Origin: Nannocystis sp.
Lineage (GTDB): Bacteria; Myxococcota_A; Polyangia; Nannocystales; Nannocystaceae
Reading direction: 5' to 3'
Assembly: GCF_016714285.1 (NCBI RefSeq)
Contig: NZ_JADJNN010000003.1
Location: 186,001 to 250,000 of the forward strand
Length of the DNA stretch: 64,000 nucleotides
Below, one piece after another: positions 45,233 through 61,374 of the stretch. Each line of letters starts with the position of its first letter. The stretch's first letter is position 1. The translations under genes and the position numbers were made by a program. The notes below the pieces were generated by a model. It did not search any database. It saw only the letters and a program-made list of their open reading frames with translations, and had not been told where the DNA came from.

Positions 45233-46394
45233 CGCAGTAAATCCTCGATCGCGGCGGCGACCCGGATGGCGCCACCCGCCAGCCGGTAGCTGTCGGCGAT
45301 GCGACCCGCCGCCGCGCGGGCGGGCCCGTCGGCGCACAGGGTCGCCAGCGTGGCGCGCACCTCGTCGGGCGTCGCCCGCGAGAGATCACAGATATGCCCC
45401 GCCCCGGCCGCGGCCACGAATCTCGCGTTGTGCGGCTGATCGTTGCAGATCGGCGAGACCAGCAATGGCACGCCGTGCGCGAGCGCCTCCATCACCGAGT
45501 TGGCGCCGCCGTGCGAGATCATCGCCCGCGCTCGCGCGAGCGCGGCCAGCTGCGGCGCGTAGGCCATGGCCCTCACGTGGGCAGGGAGCGCGGCCTTCCC
45601 TGCCAGCTCGCCCATCGCCAGCACGAGCTGCCAGGCCTGCCCGCGCGACGCCTCGATCACGATCTCGAACATTCGCGGCTGATGGTAGATCTGACTGCCG
45701 AGCGCCATGAACACGAGCGGCCGCGCCGGGTCTGGCTCCGGCCCCAAGACGTCGCTTTCGTCTCCGCGGGCGACCTGCGGCAGCGAGGCCCCGGCCAGGA
45801 GCACCCCGGGCGGCGCAGCACCGACCAATTCCGGGGTGGTCCAGGCGACGTTCAAATGCGGTGACAGGCAATCGCTCACGCGAAAGCTGGCCCCGGGGAG
45901 CCCGTACTTCGCGAACAGCTCGGCCCGCGGCAGCGCCGAGGTGGTGGCGATCAGCTCGCTGCGCCAGCCGTCGGGGACCAGCGCGTTGAGCGAGGTCGAG
46001 ACGCCCGCCCACGGCAGCCCGGCGCGCGTGGCCACGATCGGCGCGGCGTAGGCCATCGGATCGGCGACGATCACCTGCGGTCGGAATCCGTCGACGACGG
46101 CGGTCAGGCGCGAGACCTCGAGCGGGACGCTGTCGATCAGCAGCGCGGAGATCCATCGCCGCAGGCGCTCCGCGTCGCGCACCAGCGCGGCGAAGGCCGG
46201 CCCGCGGCCCGCGTCCTCGACCGGCTCGGAGCCGCCGACGAAGACGTCGCGAATGCCGGCCCGGGCGAGCGGGCCGCGCAGGTCACAGGGCGCGTAGAAC
46301 CCGACCTGGTGGCCGCGCCGCGCCAGCTCCTGTGCAGGCGCGATGAACGGGTGGACGTGCCCCTTCTCGGCCAGGACGACGAACAATACGCGGC

Positions 46395-46398
<4 letters not shown>
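45229..46398 (-). CDS. Family 1 (MGT/UGT-like) glycosyltransferase
   Basis: The 389-residue protein is GT-B fold. The N-terminal half begins RVLFVVLAEKGHVHPFIAP, the usual acceptor-side start of macrolide-type glycosyltransferases. The C-terminal half has the donor signature ISHGGANSVMEALAHG followed by PLLVSPICNDQ. Enzymes of this group glycosylate small hydrophobic metabolites, which suggests the operon makes a natural product rather than a surface polysaccharide. ATG 46398 overlaps the stop of asnB (ATGA). Confidence 0.9.
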
Positions 46399-48127
<1,729 letters not shown>

Positions 48128-48149
<22 letters not shown>

Positions 48150-49095
48150 GAGAGGTCGAGGCCGGGGAATTCGCGGGCGAACAGCGCGAGGGTCGTCCAC
48201 GCCACGCGCTCGCGGTCGGTGGTGGTCGCGGGCGTGCGGCCGAGGCTGCGGGCGAGCGCGGCGATCTGCGCGGGGTCGTGGTGGCGCGCGAGGTCCATCG
48301 CCGGGGCGAAGCGCGGCGCCTTGGCTCGCCACGCGATCGCCTCGGGGACGCCGAGCTCGCAGGCGAGGCTCCGCAGCGCCCGCTTGTCCGGGTCCGCGGC
48401 GACCCACGGGGCCATGGTGGGGTCGAGGAAAGGCGCACAGGCGACGAGCCCGGTGGCGCGGGTCATCGATCCGACGATCGGCAGATAGTCGGCGCCGTCG
48501 CTGCCACGAAACACTTCGTCGGCGCCGTCGCCCGAGATCAGGACATCGAAGCCGTCGGCGCGGACCGCCCGCGCGAGCAGGTGGCGGCTGACCGGATGGA
48601 GGTTGTAAAGCGGGCACTCGCATTCGCGGATCGCCGCGGGCAAGGCCGTGACATAGTCGTCCTCGCGGACCGTCACCCACCGCAGGGTGACGCCGAGCTG
48701 ATCGGCGATCGTCTGGGCCTCGCTCGCCTCGCTGTATCCGGGCAGCTCCGGCGCGAGGGTGTATGCGACCACGCGATCACGCAGGATCGCGGCCAGCACG
48801 GCAGAGTCGACGCCGCCGCTGAGCGCGAGCGCGGCGGGCCCGGCCGGGAGCTGCGCGCAGGCGGCGGTGAGCAGGTCGCGCAGCGGGCGAGCGGGCGCGC
48901 TGCGCCCGAAATGTGGCCATTTCTGTGGCCATTCGCGGCGGGCCCCGAGGATGCAGGTGGCGCCGGTCGGCTCGGTCTCTCCGAACGCAGCGCGCACGCC
49001 CTCCGGGTCGAGGCGCACGCGGGCTGCGCCGATGAGGCCGCGCAGCGAGGGGCCGCTGTGGCCGCGCCACTGCACCAGCGAGGCGAGGCGAGGGT

Positions 49096-49099
<4 letters not shown>
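48128..49099 (-). CDS. Stand-alone asparagine-synthetase-like ligase (no glutaminase domain)
   Basis: The 323-residue protein corresponds only to the C-terminal half of AsnB. It has the ATP pyrophosphatase loop ALALSGGVDSAVLAAIL and the downstream LISGDGADEVFRG motif, but no Cys2 Ntn domain. Proteins of this size use ATP to adenylate a carboxylate and join an amine, as in beta-lactam synthetase or lasso-peptide cyclases. It could share ammonia from the next gene product or use an amine substrate directly. ATG 49099 overlaps the stop of the radical SAM gene (ATGA). Confidence 0.85.
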
Positions 49100-50328
<1,229 letters not shown>

Positions 50329-50362
50329 ACGACCTACGGCCGGCGGTCGATGGCGCGGCGAG

Positions 50363-51244
50363 TCACGGGTTGATGTCGCAGACGAGCGGCTGGCGGGCGA
50401 CGCACTGGCTGGTGTTGTCGTCGCACTCGCTGTTCGCGTCGCAGGTGAAGTTGATGCAGGGCTCGCCCGCGCCCGGGGCGGCCTTGCAGACCATGGCGTC
50501 GCACACGAAGTTCTCCTTGCAATCGAAGGTGCAGGGCTCGCCCTCGCCCGGGGGCGGCTTGCATACGCCGCCGTCGCAGCTGAGGCCCTCCTTGCACTCG
50601 ACGGTGCATGATTCACCCTCGCCGGGGGTGGCCTTGCAGACGTTGGCGTCGCAGGTGAGGCCTTCGGCGCAGCCCGTGAACCCAGGGCAGGCGCCGCCCT
50701 CGGCGATCAGCGGGATGCAGGTCAGGGTGTCGCCATAATCGCAGTACAGGCCGTCAGCGCAGATGCCGATGCCCTGAATGTCGCCACCGGTGTCGATGGC
50801 ACAGACGGCGCCCGCCGACAGCCGCTTGCAGGGGTCGACGCACACGCCGTCGGCGCACTGGAGGTCCTTGGCGCAGTCGCTGAAGTTCTCCTGGTCCACG
50901 CAGGCGGCGCCCTCGGGCTGGCTGCCGTGGATGATGGCGCAGAAGCTACACTCCGTGATGTCCGGGAAGTCGAGGCCGCACTCGACCTTGTCGGTGAAGA
51001 TGGCGGTGCCCCGGTCGACGCAGCTCTGGTCGTAGGTGAGGCCGCTGGCGGTGGCGAGCATCTTGTACTGCTCGATCTCGTTGTTGAACTCGGTGACGCA
51101 GGCGTCCATGTCGACGAAGGGCGGCGGGGCGCAGTCGCAGCTGAGGGCGAGCTCGCAGAGCTCTTGAATGGGATCGCCCTTGCCGCAAGCGGAGGCGGTG
51201 AGGAGCAGCGAGACGCCGAGGAGGGGGCTGAAGAATGCGCGCAT
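50363..51244 (-). CDS. Cys-rich repeat lipoprotein
   Basis: The 293-residue protein starts at ATG 51244 with a lipoprotein signal (SLLLTASACGKG). The mature part is dominated by short disulphide-rich units such as GESCTVECKEGLSCDGGVC and GEPCTFDCKENFVCDAMVC, repeated several times with PGEGE spacers. These resemble Dickkopf-like Cys-rich modules common in myxobacterial lipoproteins. Function unknown; probably cell-surface. A TAGCAT hexamer ends 5 nt before the ATG. It lies just upstream of the seven-gene cluster on the same strand. Confidence 0.82.
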   Translation of the reverse strand: MRAFFSPLLGVSLLLTASACGKGDPIQELCELALSCDCAPPPFVDMDACVTEFNNEIEQYKMLATASGLTYDQSCVDRGTAIFTDKVECGLDFPDITECSFCAIIHGSQPEGAACVDQENFSDCAKDLQCADGVCVDPCKRLSAGAVCAIDTGGDIQGIGICADGLYCDYGDTLTCIPLIAEGGACPGFTGCAEGLTCDANVCKATPGEGESCTVECKEGLSCDGGVCKPPPGEGEPCTFDCKENFVCDAMVCKAAPGAGEPCINFTCDANSECDDNTSQCVARQPLVCDINP

Positions 51245-51363
51245 GCGGCATGCTAGGCCGGTGGGCGCGCGGGGTCAAATTCTGCGGCGCAGCGGTCATT
51301 GTGCGGCCGGCAGGGTAGTCGCCTCGTCGCGCGCAGGTGTATCGTCGCGTTTGGAGGTGAAGC

Positions 51364-52523
51364 ATGGCCCTGGTCCCGCGGCGCATTTCGAAGATTGCTG
51401 TTCCCAGCCGAGGACTCACGCCGGCCGGGCTCAAGTTGAGCGCGACCCCGGAGGCGCCATCGACCTTCGACGTGGTGCTGAAGGACGCGGGGGCTGGGAA
51501 GCTGAATGTGGTGAAGATCGTGAAGACGCTGACGGGGATGGGGCTGAAGGAGGCGAAGGATCTGGTCGACGCGCTCGGGGTGGTGAAGGCGGACGTGAGC
51601 CGGGAGGAGGCGGAGGCGATCAAGGCGCAGCTGGTGGAGGCCGGGGCGACGGTGGAGATCCGTCCACATGGCGGAGTGGCGCCGGCTCCCCAGCCTCAGC
51701 CGACACCGACGCCCGGGCCGACGCCGACGCCGGGGCCGGAGCTGCGATATGACGTGGTGCTGAAGGACGCGGGGGCTGGGAAGCTGAATGTGGTGAAGAT
51801 CGTGAAGACGCTGACGGGGATGGGGCTGAAGGAGGCGAAGGATCTGGTCGACGCGCTCGGGGTGGTGAAGGCGGACGTGAGTCAGGAGGAGGCGGAGGCG
51901 ATCAAGGCGCAGCTGGTGGAGGCCGGGGCGACGGTGGAGATCCGTCCGCACGGGGATGGGCGCCGGTTCCCAGCCTCAGCCGACACCGACGCCCGGGCCG
52001 ACGCCGACGCCCGGGGCCGGCGCTGCAATACGACGTGGTGTTGAAGGACGCCGGGGCTGGGAAGCTGAATGTGGTGAAGATCGTGAAGACGCTGACGGGG
52101 ATGGGGCTGAAGGAGGCGAAGGATCTGGTCGACGCGCTCGGGGTGGTGAAGGCGGACGTGAGTCAGGAGGAGGCGGAGGCGATCAAGGCGCAATTGGTGG
52201 AGGCCGGGGCGACGGTGGAGATCCGTCCGCACGGGGGATGGGCGCCGGTTCCTCAACCGACGCCGGGGCCGACGCCGGGGCCGACGCCGACGCCCGGGCC
52301 GGCGCTGCAATACGACGTGGTGTTGAAGGACGCCGGGGCTGGGAAGCTGAATGTGGTGAAGATCGTGAAGACGCTGACGGGGATGGGGCTGAAGGAGGCG
52401 AAGGATCTGGTCGACGCGCTCGGGGTGGTGAAGGCGGACGTGAGTCAGGAGGAGGCGGAGGCGATCAAGGCGCAGCTGGTGGAGGCCGGGGCGACGGTGG
52501 AGATTCGTCCGCACGCGGCGTGA
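51364..52523 (+). CDS. Four tandem ribosomal L7/L12 C-terminal domains (frameshifted)
   Basis: The gene starts at ATG 51364 behind a strong ribosome-binding site (GGAGGTGA). A ~35-residue leader precedes four almost identical copies of an L7/L12 C-terminal domain (VLKDAGAGKLNVVKIVKT, GLKEAKDLVDALG, then AEAIKAQLVEAGATVEIRP), joined by Pro/Thr/Gly linkers. Copies start at 51469, 51751, 52032 and 52314: spacings 282, 281 and 282 bp. The single short interval causes a frameshift between copies 2 and 3, with two or three small indels at G/C runs near 51950-52015. Repaired, it is one protein of about 386 residues. There is no L7/L12 N-terminal dimer domain, so it is not rplL. In L7/L12 this domain recruits translation GTPases; here the partner is unknown. 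Confidence 0.8.
51469..52518 (+). repeat. Four near-identical ~282-bp direct repeats
   Basis: Each unit codes one L7/L12-type domain plus linker. The near identity at DNA level, including third codon positions, points to recent amplification or gene conversion. Confidence 0.95.
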
Positions 52524-52566
52524 TCAGGCGGAGGCCGAGGCCGTGGGTCCGCGCGCGGCGTGATCA
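52507..52566. repeat. 20-bp duplication carrying two convergent stop codons
   Basis: GTCCGCACGCGGCGTGATCA (52507-52526) recurs with one mismatch at 52547-52566. TGATCA of copy 1 ends the plus-strand L7/L12-domain gene; TGATCA of copy 2 ends the minus-strand lipoxygenase. Confidence 0.92.
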
Positions 52567-54246
52567 CACGCTGGCGCTGTTGGGGATCTTCGACGGCAAC
52601 ATGCCGTGATAGGGGACGGCGCGGTCGTCGTTGCGGCGGTGGATCTCGGCCTCGATCGAGGCGAGCCGCTCCTGGAAGTTCGTCACGATCTCGCGGATCT
52701 GCCGCGGCTCGCCCAGGAGCGGGTCGTCATCGCCGTAGTGGCCGTATTGATCGAGCTGGTAGGCGGTGAGGAGATTGATGATCTCCAGCTGGGCCAGCGA
52801 CTGCTTCTGCGCCGGCAATAGCTCGAGCAGGGCCCGCTCGGCTTCGGCGGCGTCGCGCAGGCTGCCGCGCGGGGGCAGCGGGCTGTAGAGCGCCATCGGA
52901 TAGTTCGGCACGTAGGTCGCGTACTCCCATTGCCGGTAGTTGAGAGAGGCGTGATACGGGCCGTTGGTGAAGAGCACATTGGTGACGAGCTCGGCCAGAT
53001 CGGCGCGGGTCGGCGGCCAGGCGGGCAGGCCGGGCAGGTTGCCGCGGCTGGGGTCGCCGAGCTCATCGAGCCAGGCGCGCAGCTCGGGGTCGGCGTGGAG
53101 CTCGGCGTCGCTGGTATAGAAGCGATCGAGGTAGGCGGCGACGTACTCGGCGGTGGCGTTCCAGATGAGCAGGCCGTCGTCGCGGAAGGGGTAGTGGGGG
53201 AGGGTCTCGCGGTCATCGACGCCGCGGTCGGCGAGGTCGCGCGGGAGGGCCCAGGCGCGCAGGTCCCAGCGCTTGAAGCTGCGGGCGGCGATCTCGAGCG
53301 AGCCCGCGAGCGTGGGGGCGAGGAGGCGGTCGATGTAGCCGCCGGGGTTGACGAAGGTGCGCCGCGAGAGCTCGTCCTGGGCCATCATGTAGCGCAGGTG
53401 GGGCCGCAGCAGGGCGGCGAGCGGGTGGTTGTCGGCGAGCTGGCGGGCGGTGGCCATGGCGAAGTTCTCCATCGCCAGGTGAACGATCGCCACGTGGTGG
53501 CCCATCATGTGCAGGGCGTATTCGGCGGCCTGCACGGCGGTGCGGGCGAGGAGCCACTCGGCGCCGTCGCGCGGGGTGTAGAGATTGTGCGGGCCCGGGC
53601 GCTGGTCCAGCTGGATCGCCACGGGCACGAGGCGGCCGGCGCGGGGGGTCTCGCGGCGCATGTCCTGAGAGCCAGGTTGGTCGACCCAGCAGAACAGGGC
53701 CAGCGGGGCGTAGAGGAACTTGGTGAGGCCGTGGGATTCGCCGGCCTCGATGCCGTCGAGCAGGGCGTAGTCGGCGAGGTGGAGCCGGCCCTCGGCGGCG
53801 GCGTGGTCGAGCCCGATGCCGGTGATCGCGGCGAAGTCGGAGGCGGTGAGGCGGAGGTTCTCGGGCAGGCGGCTGATGCGACGCAGGAGCCGACACTCGA
53901 TGCCGGCGACGCGCTGCTCGGCGAACATCGCGTCGTCGCGCCAGTTGCGGACGATCGCGGGCGGGTCGAACAGCTTGAACAGGTCCTCGTAGTCCTGCAG
54001 CTCGTCGAAGCGGTCGATCAGGCTGGCGAGCTTGACGGCGGCGAAGTTGGCGGGCACGCCGACCGAGGAGGAGAGGCGGTCGGTGAAGTAGCCGGCGGTG
54101 AAGATCTCGGCGGCCGGGAGGCTGCGGTAGACGACGAAGGGCGGGACGATCGTGGCGTCGTAGACGTAGCGCTCGCGGTTGGTAGCGAGGCCGGGCTGGC
54201 GGAGCGCGGGGTCGGGGTCGTGCTGCGGCAGGTACGCTCGAGGCAT
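52564..54246 (-). CDS. Bacterial lipoxygenase
   Basis: The 560-residue protein keeps the iron-ligand set of lipoxygenases: H251-x4-H256 (HHVAIVHLAMENF), H432 and N436 (YHASLNYRQWEY), and the C-terminal carboxylate of V560 (end IPNSASV; the usual last residue is Ile). ADNHPLAALLRPH after the first pair is also family-typical. Lipoxygenases add O2 to polyunsaturated fatty acids to give hydroperoxides. There is no signal peptide or PLAT domain, so it is a short, probably cytoplasmic form. Start ATG 54246. The SDR gene lies 44 bp upstream on the same strand and may act on the product. Confidence 0.92.
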   Translation of the reverse strand: MPRAYLPQHDPDPALRQPGLATNRERYVYDATIVPPFVVYRSLPAAEIFTAGYFTDRLSSSVGVPANFAAVKLASLIDRFDELQDYEDLFKLFDPPAIVRNWRDDAMFAEQRVAGIECRLLRRISRLPENLRLTASDFAAITGIGLDHAAAEGRLHLADYALLDGIEAGESHGLTKFLYAPLALFCWVDQPGSQDMRRETPRAGRLVPVAIQLDQRPGPHNLYTPRDGAEWLLARTAVQAAEYALHMMGHHVAIVHLAMENFAMATARQLADNHPLAALLRPHLRYMMAQDELSRRTFVNPGGYIDRLLAPTLAGSLEIAARSFKRWDLRAWALPRDLADRGVDDRETLPHYPFRDDGLLIWNATAEYVAAYLDRFYTSDAELHADPELRAWLDELGDPSRGNLPGLPAWPPTRADLAELVTNVLFTNGPYHASLNYRQWEYATYVPNYPMALYSPLPPRGSLRDAAEAERALLELLPAQKQSLAQLEIINLLTAYQLDQYGHYGDDDPLLGEPRQIREIVTNFQERLASIEAEIHRRNDDRAVPYHGMLPSKIPNSASV

Positions 54247-54290
54247 TTGCCGGCCATCGTAGCGCCAGGGCGGCGGCCATGTCCGCGCGG

Positions 54291-55118
54291 TCAGCCGCGG
54301 TGTTTCGCGAGCTCGCGCTGGCGGGCGAGGCCGCGGCGCTCGAGGATCGGGCGCAGCCACAGGGCTGTCCCCGGGAACAGGTCGGCGAGGCGGGCCAGGA
54401 GCGCGCGGGAGCGCGGCAGGTGCAGCTCGAGCGGGCGGCGCGGGAGCACGCGGTGGACGATCGCGTCGGCGACGTCGGCGACGCTGAGGATCCGCGAGCC
54501 GGAGAAGGTGAGCGCGGCCTCCTTGTAGCCGACCTGCAGGTCGAGCATCGGGGTCTGGACGGCGTCGGGGCAGACGACGCTGACGGCGACGCCGCGCGGG
54601 CGCAGCTCCTGGGCGGCGGCCAGCGAGAAGCCGCGCACGGCGTACTTGGAGGCCGAATAGAGCGAGATGCCGGGGATCGGTGCGAGCGCCGCGAGCGAGG
54701 CGATGTTGATGATGTGACCGTCGCCGCGGGCGAGCATGTGGCGGGCGGCGGTGTGGGTGCCGAAGATGACGCCCTTGGTGTTGACGTCGAGGTGACGGTG
54801 CACGGACTCGGGGTCGAAGTCGCCGACGAAGCCGGGCAGGAGATAGCCGGCGATGTTGATCAGGACGTCGACGCGGCCCATGACGCGCTCGGCCTCGGCG
54901 AACACGAGCTGCCAGGCGCCGGCCTGGGTGACGTCGAGGCGGCGCAGGTGGACGCGCTCCACCGGCCAGGCGCGAGGGTTGGCGGCCGCGTGCGTGCGCA
55001 GGCCAGCTTCGTCGAGGTCGGTGGCGAAGACCTCGTGGCCCGCGGCGAGCAGGACCTCGGCGAGGTGACGGCCGATGCCGCTGGCACATCCGGTGAGAAA
55101 GAAGCGTCGGGCGGGCAC
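54291..55118 (-). CDS. Short-chain dehydrogenase/reductase
   Basis: The 275-residue protein is a classical SDR: cofactor loop TGCASGIG (residues 9-16), D62V63, NIAG (88-91), N113, and catalytic S141, Y154, K158 (YSASK). The aspartate at the end of the second strand (FATDLDE) favours NAD(H). The C-terminal part (LFPGTALWLRP) resembles SDRs acting on lipid-like substrates. It starts at GTG 55118 and lies 44 bp ahead of the lipoxygenase, so oxidation of hydroxy fatty acids to keto forms is a reasonable guess. Confidence 0.88.
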   Translation of the reverse strand: MPARRFFLTGCASGIGRHLAEVLLAAGHEVFATDLDEAGLRTHAAANPRAWPVERVHLRRLDVTQAGAWQLVFAEAERVMGRVDVLINIAGYLLPGFVGDFDPESVHRHLDVNTKGVIFGTHTAARHMLARGDGHIINIASLAALAPIPGISLYSASKYAVRGFSLAAAQELRPRGVAVSVVCPDAVQTPMLDLQVGYKEAALTFSGSRILSVADVADAIVHRVLPRRPLELHLPRSRALLARLADLFPGTALWLRPILERRGLARQRELAKHRG

Positions 55119-55187
55119 GGCGGCGCGAGCCTAACACGGGGCGCGCGCCGGCTTGCCGGGGCTGCGGGGCCGTGCGACGATGCGCGC

Positions 55188-55487
55188 ATGAAGCAGTTCA
55201 TCTGGTACCTCCTCTTCGCGATCATGGTGTTCGTGAGCTACCAGGGCTACGTCAACTCGAAGGACGACCCGGAGACGGAGGCCATGTCGCGCGACGCGGT
55301 GTGCGCGTTGGACAAGGAGTGCGGGCTGGTGGCGGGGTCGCAGGCGAACGTGCGGGTCACGGACATCATGTCGCGCAACTACCAGTGGAACGCGAAGGCG
55401 GGCAGCTACGTGGCGACCTGCAAGCGGGAGTACATGTTCGTCGGCAACTGGAAGTGCGAGGCACGTCCAGGGCAGATCGGTCGCTGA
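55188..55487 (+). CDS. Small membrane-anchored protein with four cysteines
   Basis: The 99-residue protein starts at ATG 55188. Residues ~4-20 (FIWYLLFAIMVFVSYQG) form one membrane helix or uncleaved signal anchor. The rest is soluble and has cysteines in DAVCALDKECG, VATCKRE and NWKCEARPG, likely paired. No family was recognised. It is followed by a 15-bp tandem repeat array and the convergent clpA gene. Confidence 0.7.
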   Translation: MKQFIWYLLFAIMVFVSYQGYVNSKDDPETEAMSRDAVCALDKECGLVAGSQANVRVTDIMSRNYQWNAKAGSYVATCKREYMFVGNWKCEARPGQIGR

Positions 55488-55503
55488 GCTGCGACGGCCC
55501 GCG

Positions 55504-55606
55504 TCGTAACGGCCGAGTTGTAACGGCCGGGTTGTGATGGCCGGGTTGTGATGGCCCGGGTTGTGATGGCCCGGGTTGGAATGGCCCGGGTTGGAATGGC
55601 CGGGCC
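55504..55606. repeat. Array of about seven 14-15-bp repeats between convergent genes
   Basis: The unit GGGTTGTGATGGCCC, with variants (TAAC, GGAA), fills most of the 119 bp between a small membrane-protein gene and clpA. Several units hold stop triplets, and the CCCGGG junctions can fold. No coding role was seen. Confidence 0.9.
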
Positions 55607-58022
<2,416 letters not shown>

Positions 58023-58036
<14 letters not shown>

Positions 58037-58367
58037 CGGGGTCCTCCTCGGGCTCCATCGAGGCCACGAGCGGGCAGTCCTGCTGGCGGGCCAGCATGTG
58101 GACCTGGGCGACCTTCGTCTCCGCGATCTCGTGGGTGTAGACGCCGGCCACGCCGACGCCGTTGTTGTGGATGTGGAGCATGATGGTGGTGGCCTCGGCC
58201 TCGTTGCGGTGGAAGACCACTTGCAGCAGGCGGACGACGAACTCCATCGGCGTGTAATCGTCGTTGTGGATGAGGACGCGGTACATCCGCGGCCGGGTGG
58301 TCTTGCGCTGCGTGCGGGTCTTGAGGACGACGCTGCCCTGGGGGCTATGTTTGTCGCGGCTGGCCAT
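58023..58367 (-). CDS. clpS: ClpS adaptor protein
   Basis: The 114-residue protein has the N-degron pocket motif VLIHNDDYTPMEFVV and the helix AEATTIMLHIHNNG, as in ClpS. It delivers N-end-rule substrates to ClpA. The C-terminus is acidic (SMEPEEDPDAEH). Its 3' end overlaps the clpA start by 14 bp, so the two are translationally coupled. A TATAGT box lies 16 nt upstream of the ATG. Confidence 0.95.
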
Positions 58368-58383
58368 CGCAGTACGGTGGTCG

Positions 58384-58389
58384 ACTATA
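58384..58389 (-). promoter_or_regulatory. -10-like box of clpS
   Basis: TATAGT on the minus strand matches the sigma70 -10 consensus at five of six positions and ends 16 nt before the clpS ATG. No good -35 was found. Confidence 0.4.
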
Positions 58390-58432
58390 GCGCACCCTGG
58401 TCAGGCGCCCGGACCCAGCGTAAACGTAGGTC

Positions 58433-59662
58433 GTGTCCGATCTGACAACCCGCATCGTGCCGTCGCTGGCGAGCGTGGACGCCGCACAGTGGAACGCGCT
58501 CGAGCACGGGCCCTCGCCGTTCAGCGAGTACGGGTTTTTGCGGGCGCTCGAGCGCTCGGGATCGGTGGGTCCGGAGTCGGGGTGGGAGCCGGCGTACGTG
58601 CTGGTGGAGGCGCCAGCGGGTGTGAGCGCGGCGTGCGCTGAAGACGGAGCTGCGGGTGTCGATGCGGGGTCCGGGGAGATCCCAGGGCGGCGGATCGTCG
58701 GGGCCGTGGCGGCCTATGTGAAGGCGCACAGCTACGGCGAGTACATCTTCGACTGGGCGTGGGCGCGGGCGGCCGAGCGCGCGGGGCTGGCCTATTATCC
58801 CAAGTTGGTGGTCGCGGTGCCGATGACGCCGGCGACCGGGCCGCGGCTGCTGGTCGCGAAGGATGTGTCGCGGGGGCCGGTGGTGGCGCGGCTGGTGACG
58901 GGGGTGCGGGCGCTGGCGGAGCGGCGGCGCTGCTCGTCGATCCACTGGTTGTTCACGACCGCGGCGGAGCAGGCCGAGCTGCGTGAGCACGGGTTCATGC
59001 CGCGGGCGAGCTTCCAGTATCACTGGCACAACGCGGGCTACGCGAGCTTCGATGAGTTCCTCGCGCGCATGACCTCGCGGCGGCGCAAGCAGCTGCGCAA
59101 GGAGCGGGCGCGGGTGCACGCGGCGGCTCCGGGGGTGGAGTGGGTCTCGGGGTCGGCGCTCACGGCCGAGGACTGCGCGACGATCGACCGCTTCTATCGC
59201 GTCACGACGCACAACCACTTCGGGCAGGACTACCTCCAGCCGGGCTTCTTCGCGGCGGTGGTGGCCGAGCAGCCGGAGCGGGTGCAGTGGGCGCGGGTGC
59301 GGCGGGGCGAGCGGACGATCGCCGGGGCGTTGTTCTTTGAGACCGCGGCGGGGCTGTACGGGCGCTACTGGGGCTGCGAGGAGGAGATCGAGTTTCTCCA
59401 CTTCGAAACGGCGTACTACGCGGCGATCGATCGCTGCATCGCCCGCGGGACGCCGCTGTTCGAGGCGGGGGCGCAGGGCGAGCACAAGCTGGTCCGCGGC
59501 TTCGTGCCGGCGTCGACGTACAGCAGCCACTGGGTCCGTCACCCGGGCTTTTCAGCGGCGATCGAGCGCTTCCTCGTCGACGAGACGGCGGCGGTGCAGG
59601 GGCACATGCGCGAGCTTGCGAGCCTGCTGCCGTTTCGTGCCGGCAGCGACGACGCCGGCTGA
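58433..59662 (+). CDS. Peptidogalycan-biosynthesis (DUF482/GNAT-like) protein
   Basis: The 409-residue protein starts at GTG 58433 and has the DUF482 pattern: HGPSPFSEYGFLRALERSG near the start, YGEYIFDWAWARA, YYPKLVVAVPMTP, and late FEAGAQGEHKLVRGF followed by HW. The double GNAT fold is related to FemX/MurM-like aminoacyl transferases, and the family name comes from annotations rather than proven chemistry. A short acidic insert (~60-85) is not typical. It diverges from clpS. Confidence 0.85.
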   Translation: MSDLTTRIVPSLASVDAAQWNALEHGPSPFSEYGFLRALERSGSVGPESGWEPAYVLVEAPAGVSAACAEDGAAGVDAGSGEIPGRRIVGAVAAYVKAHSYGEYIFDWAWARAAERAGLAYYPKLVVAVPMTPATGPRLLVAKDVSRGPVVARLVTGVRALAERRRCSSIHWLFTTAAEQAELREHGFMPRASFQYHWHNAGYASFDEFLARMTSRRRKQLRKERARVHAAAPGVEWVSGSALTAEDCATIDRFYRVTTHNHFGQDYLQPGFFAAVVAEQPERVQWARVRRGERTIAGALFFETAAGLYGRYWGCEEEIEFLHFETAYYAAIDRCIARGTPLFEAGAQGEHKLVRGFVPASTYSSHWVRHPGFSAAIERFLVDETAAVQGHMRELASLLPFRAGSDDAG

Positions 59663-59726
59663 TGCAACGCGACGGTCGGCGAGCGCGGCGGTCGACGGCC
59701 TTGCCGGCGCCGGATACCCTCCGGGC

Positions 59727-61370
<1,644 letters not shown>

Positions 61371-61374
61371 GGGC

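Noticed and set aside
51364..52523. Considered as ribosomal protein gene rplL
   Set aside because: There is no N-terminal L7/L12 dimer domain, there are four C-terminal domains, and no rplJ is adjacent.
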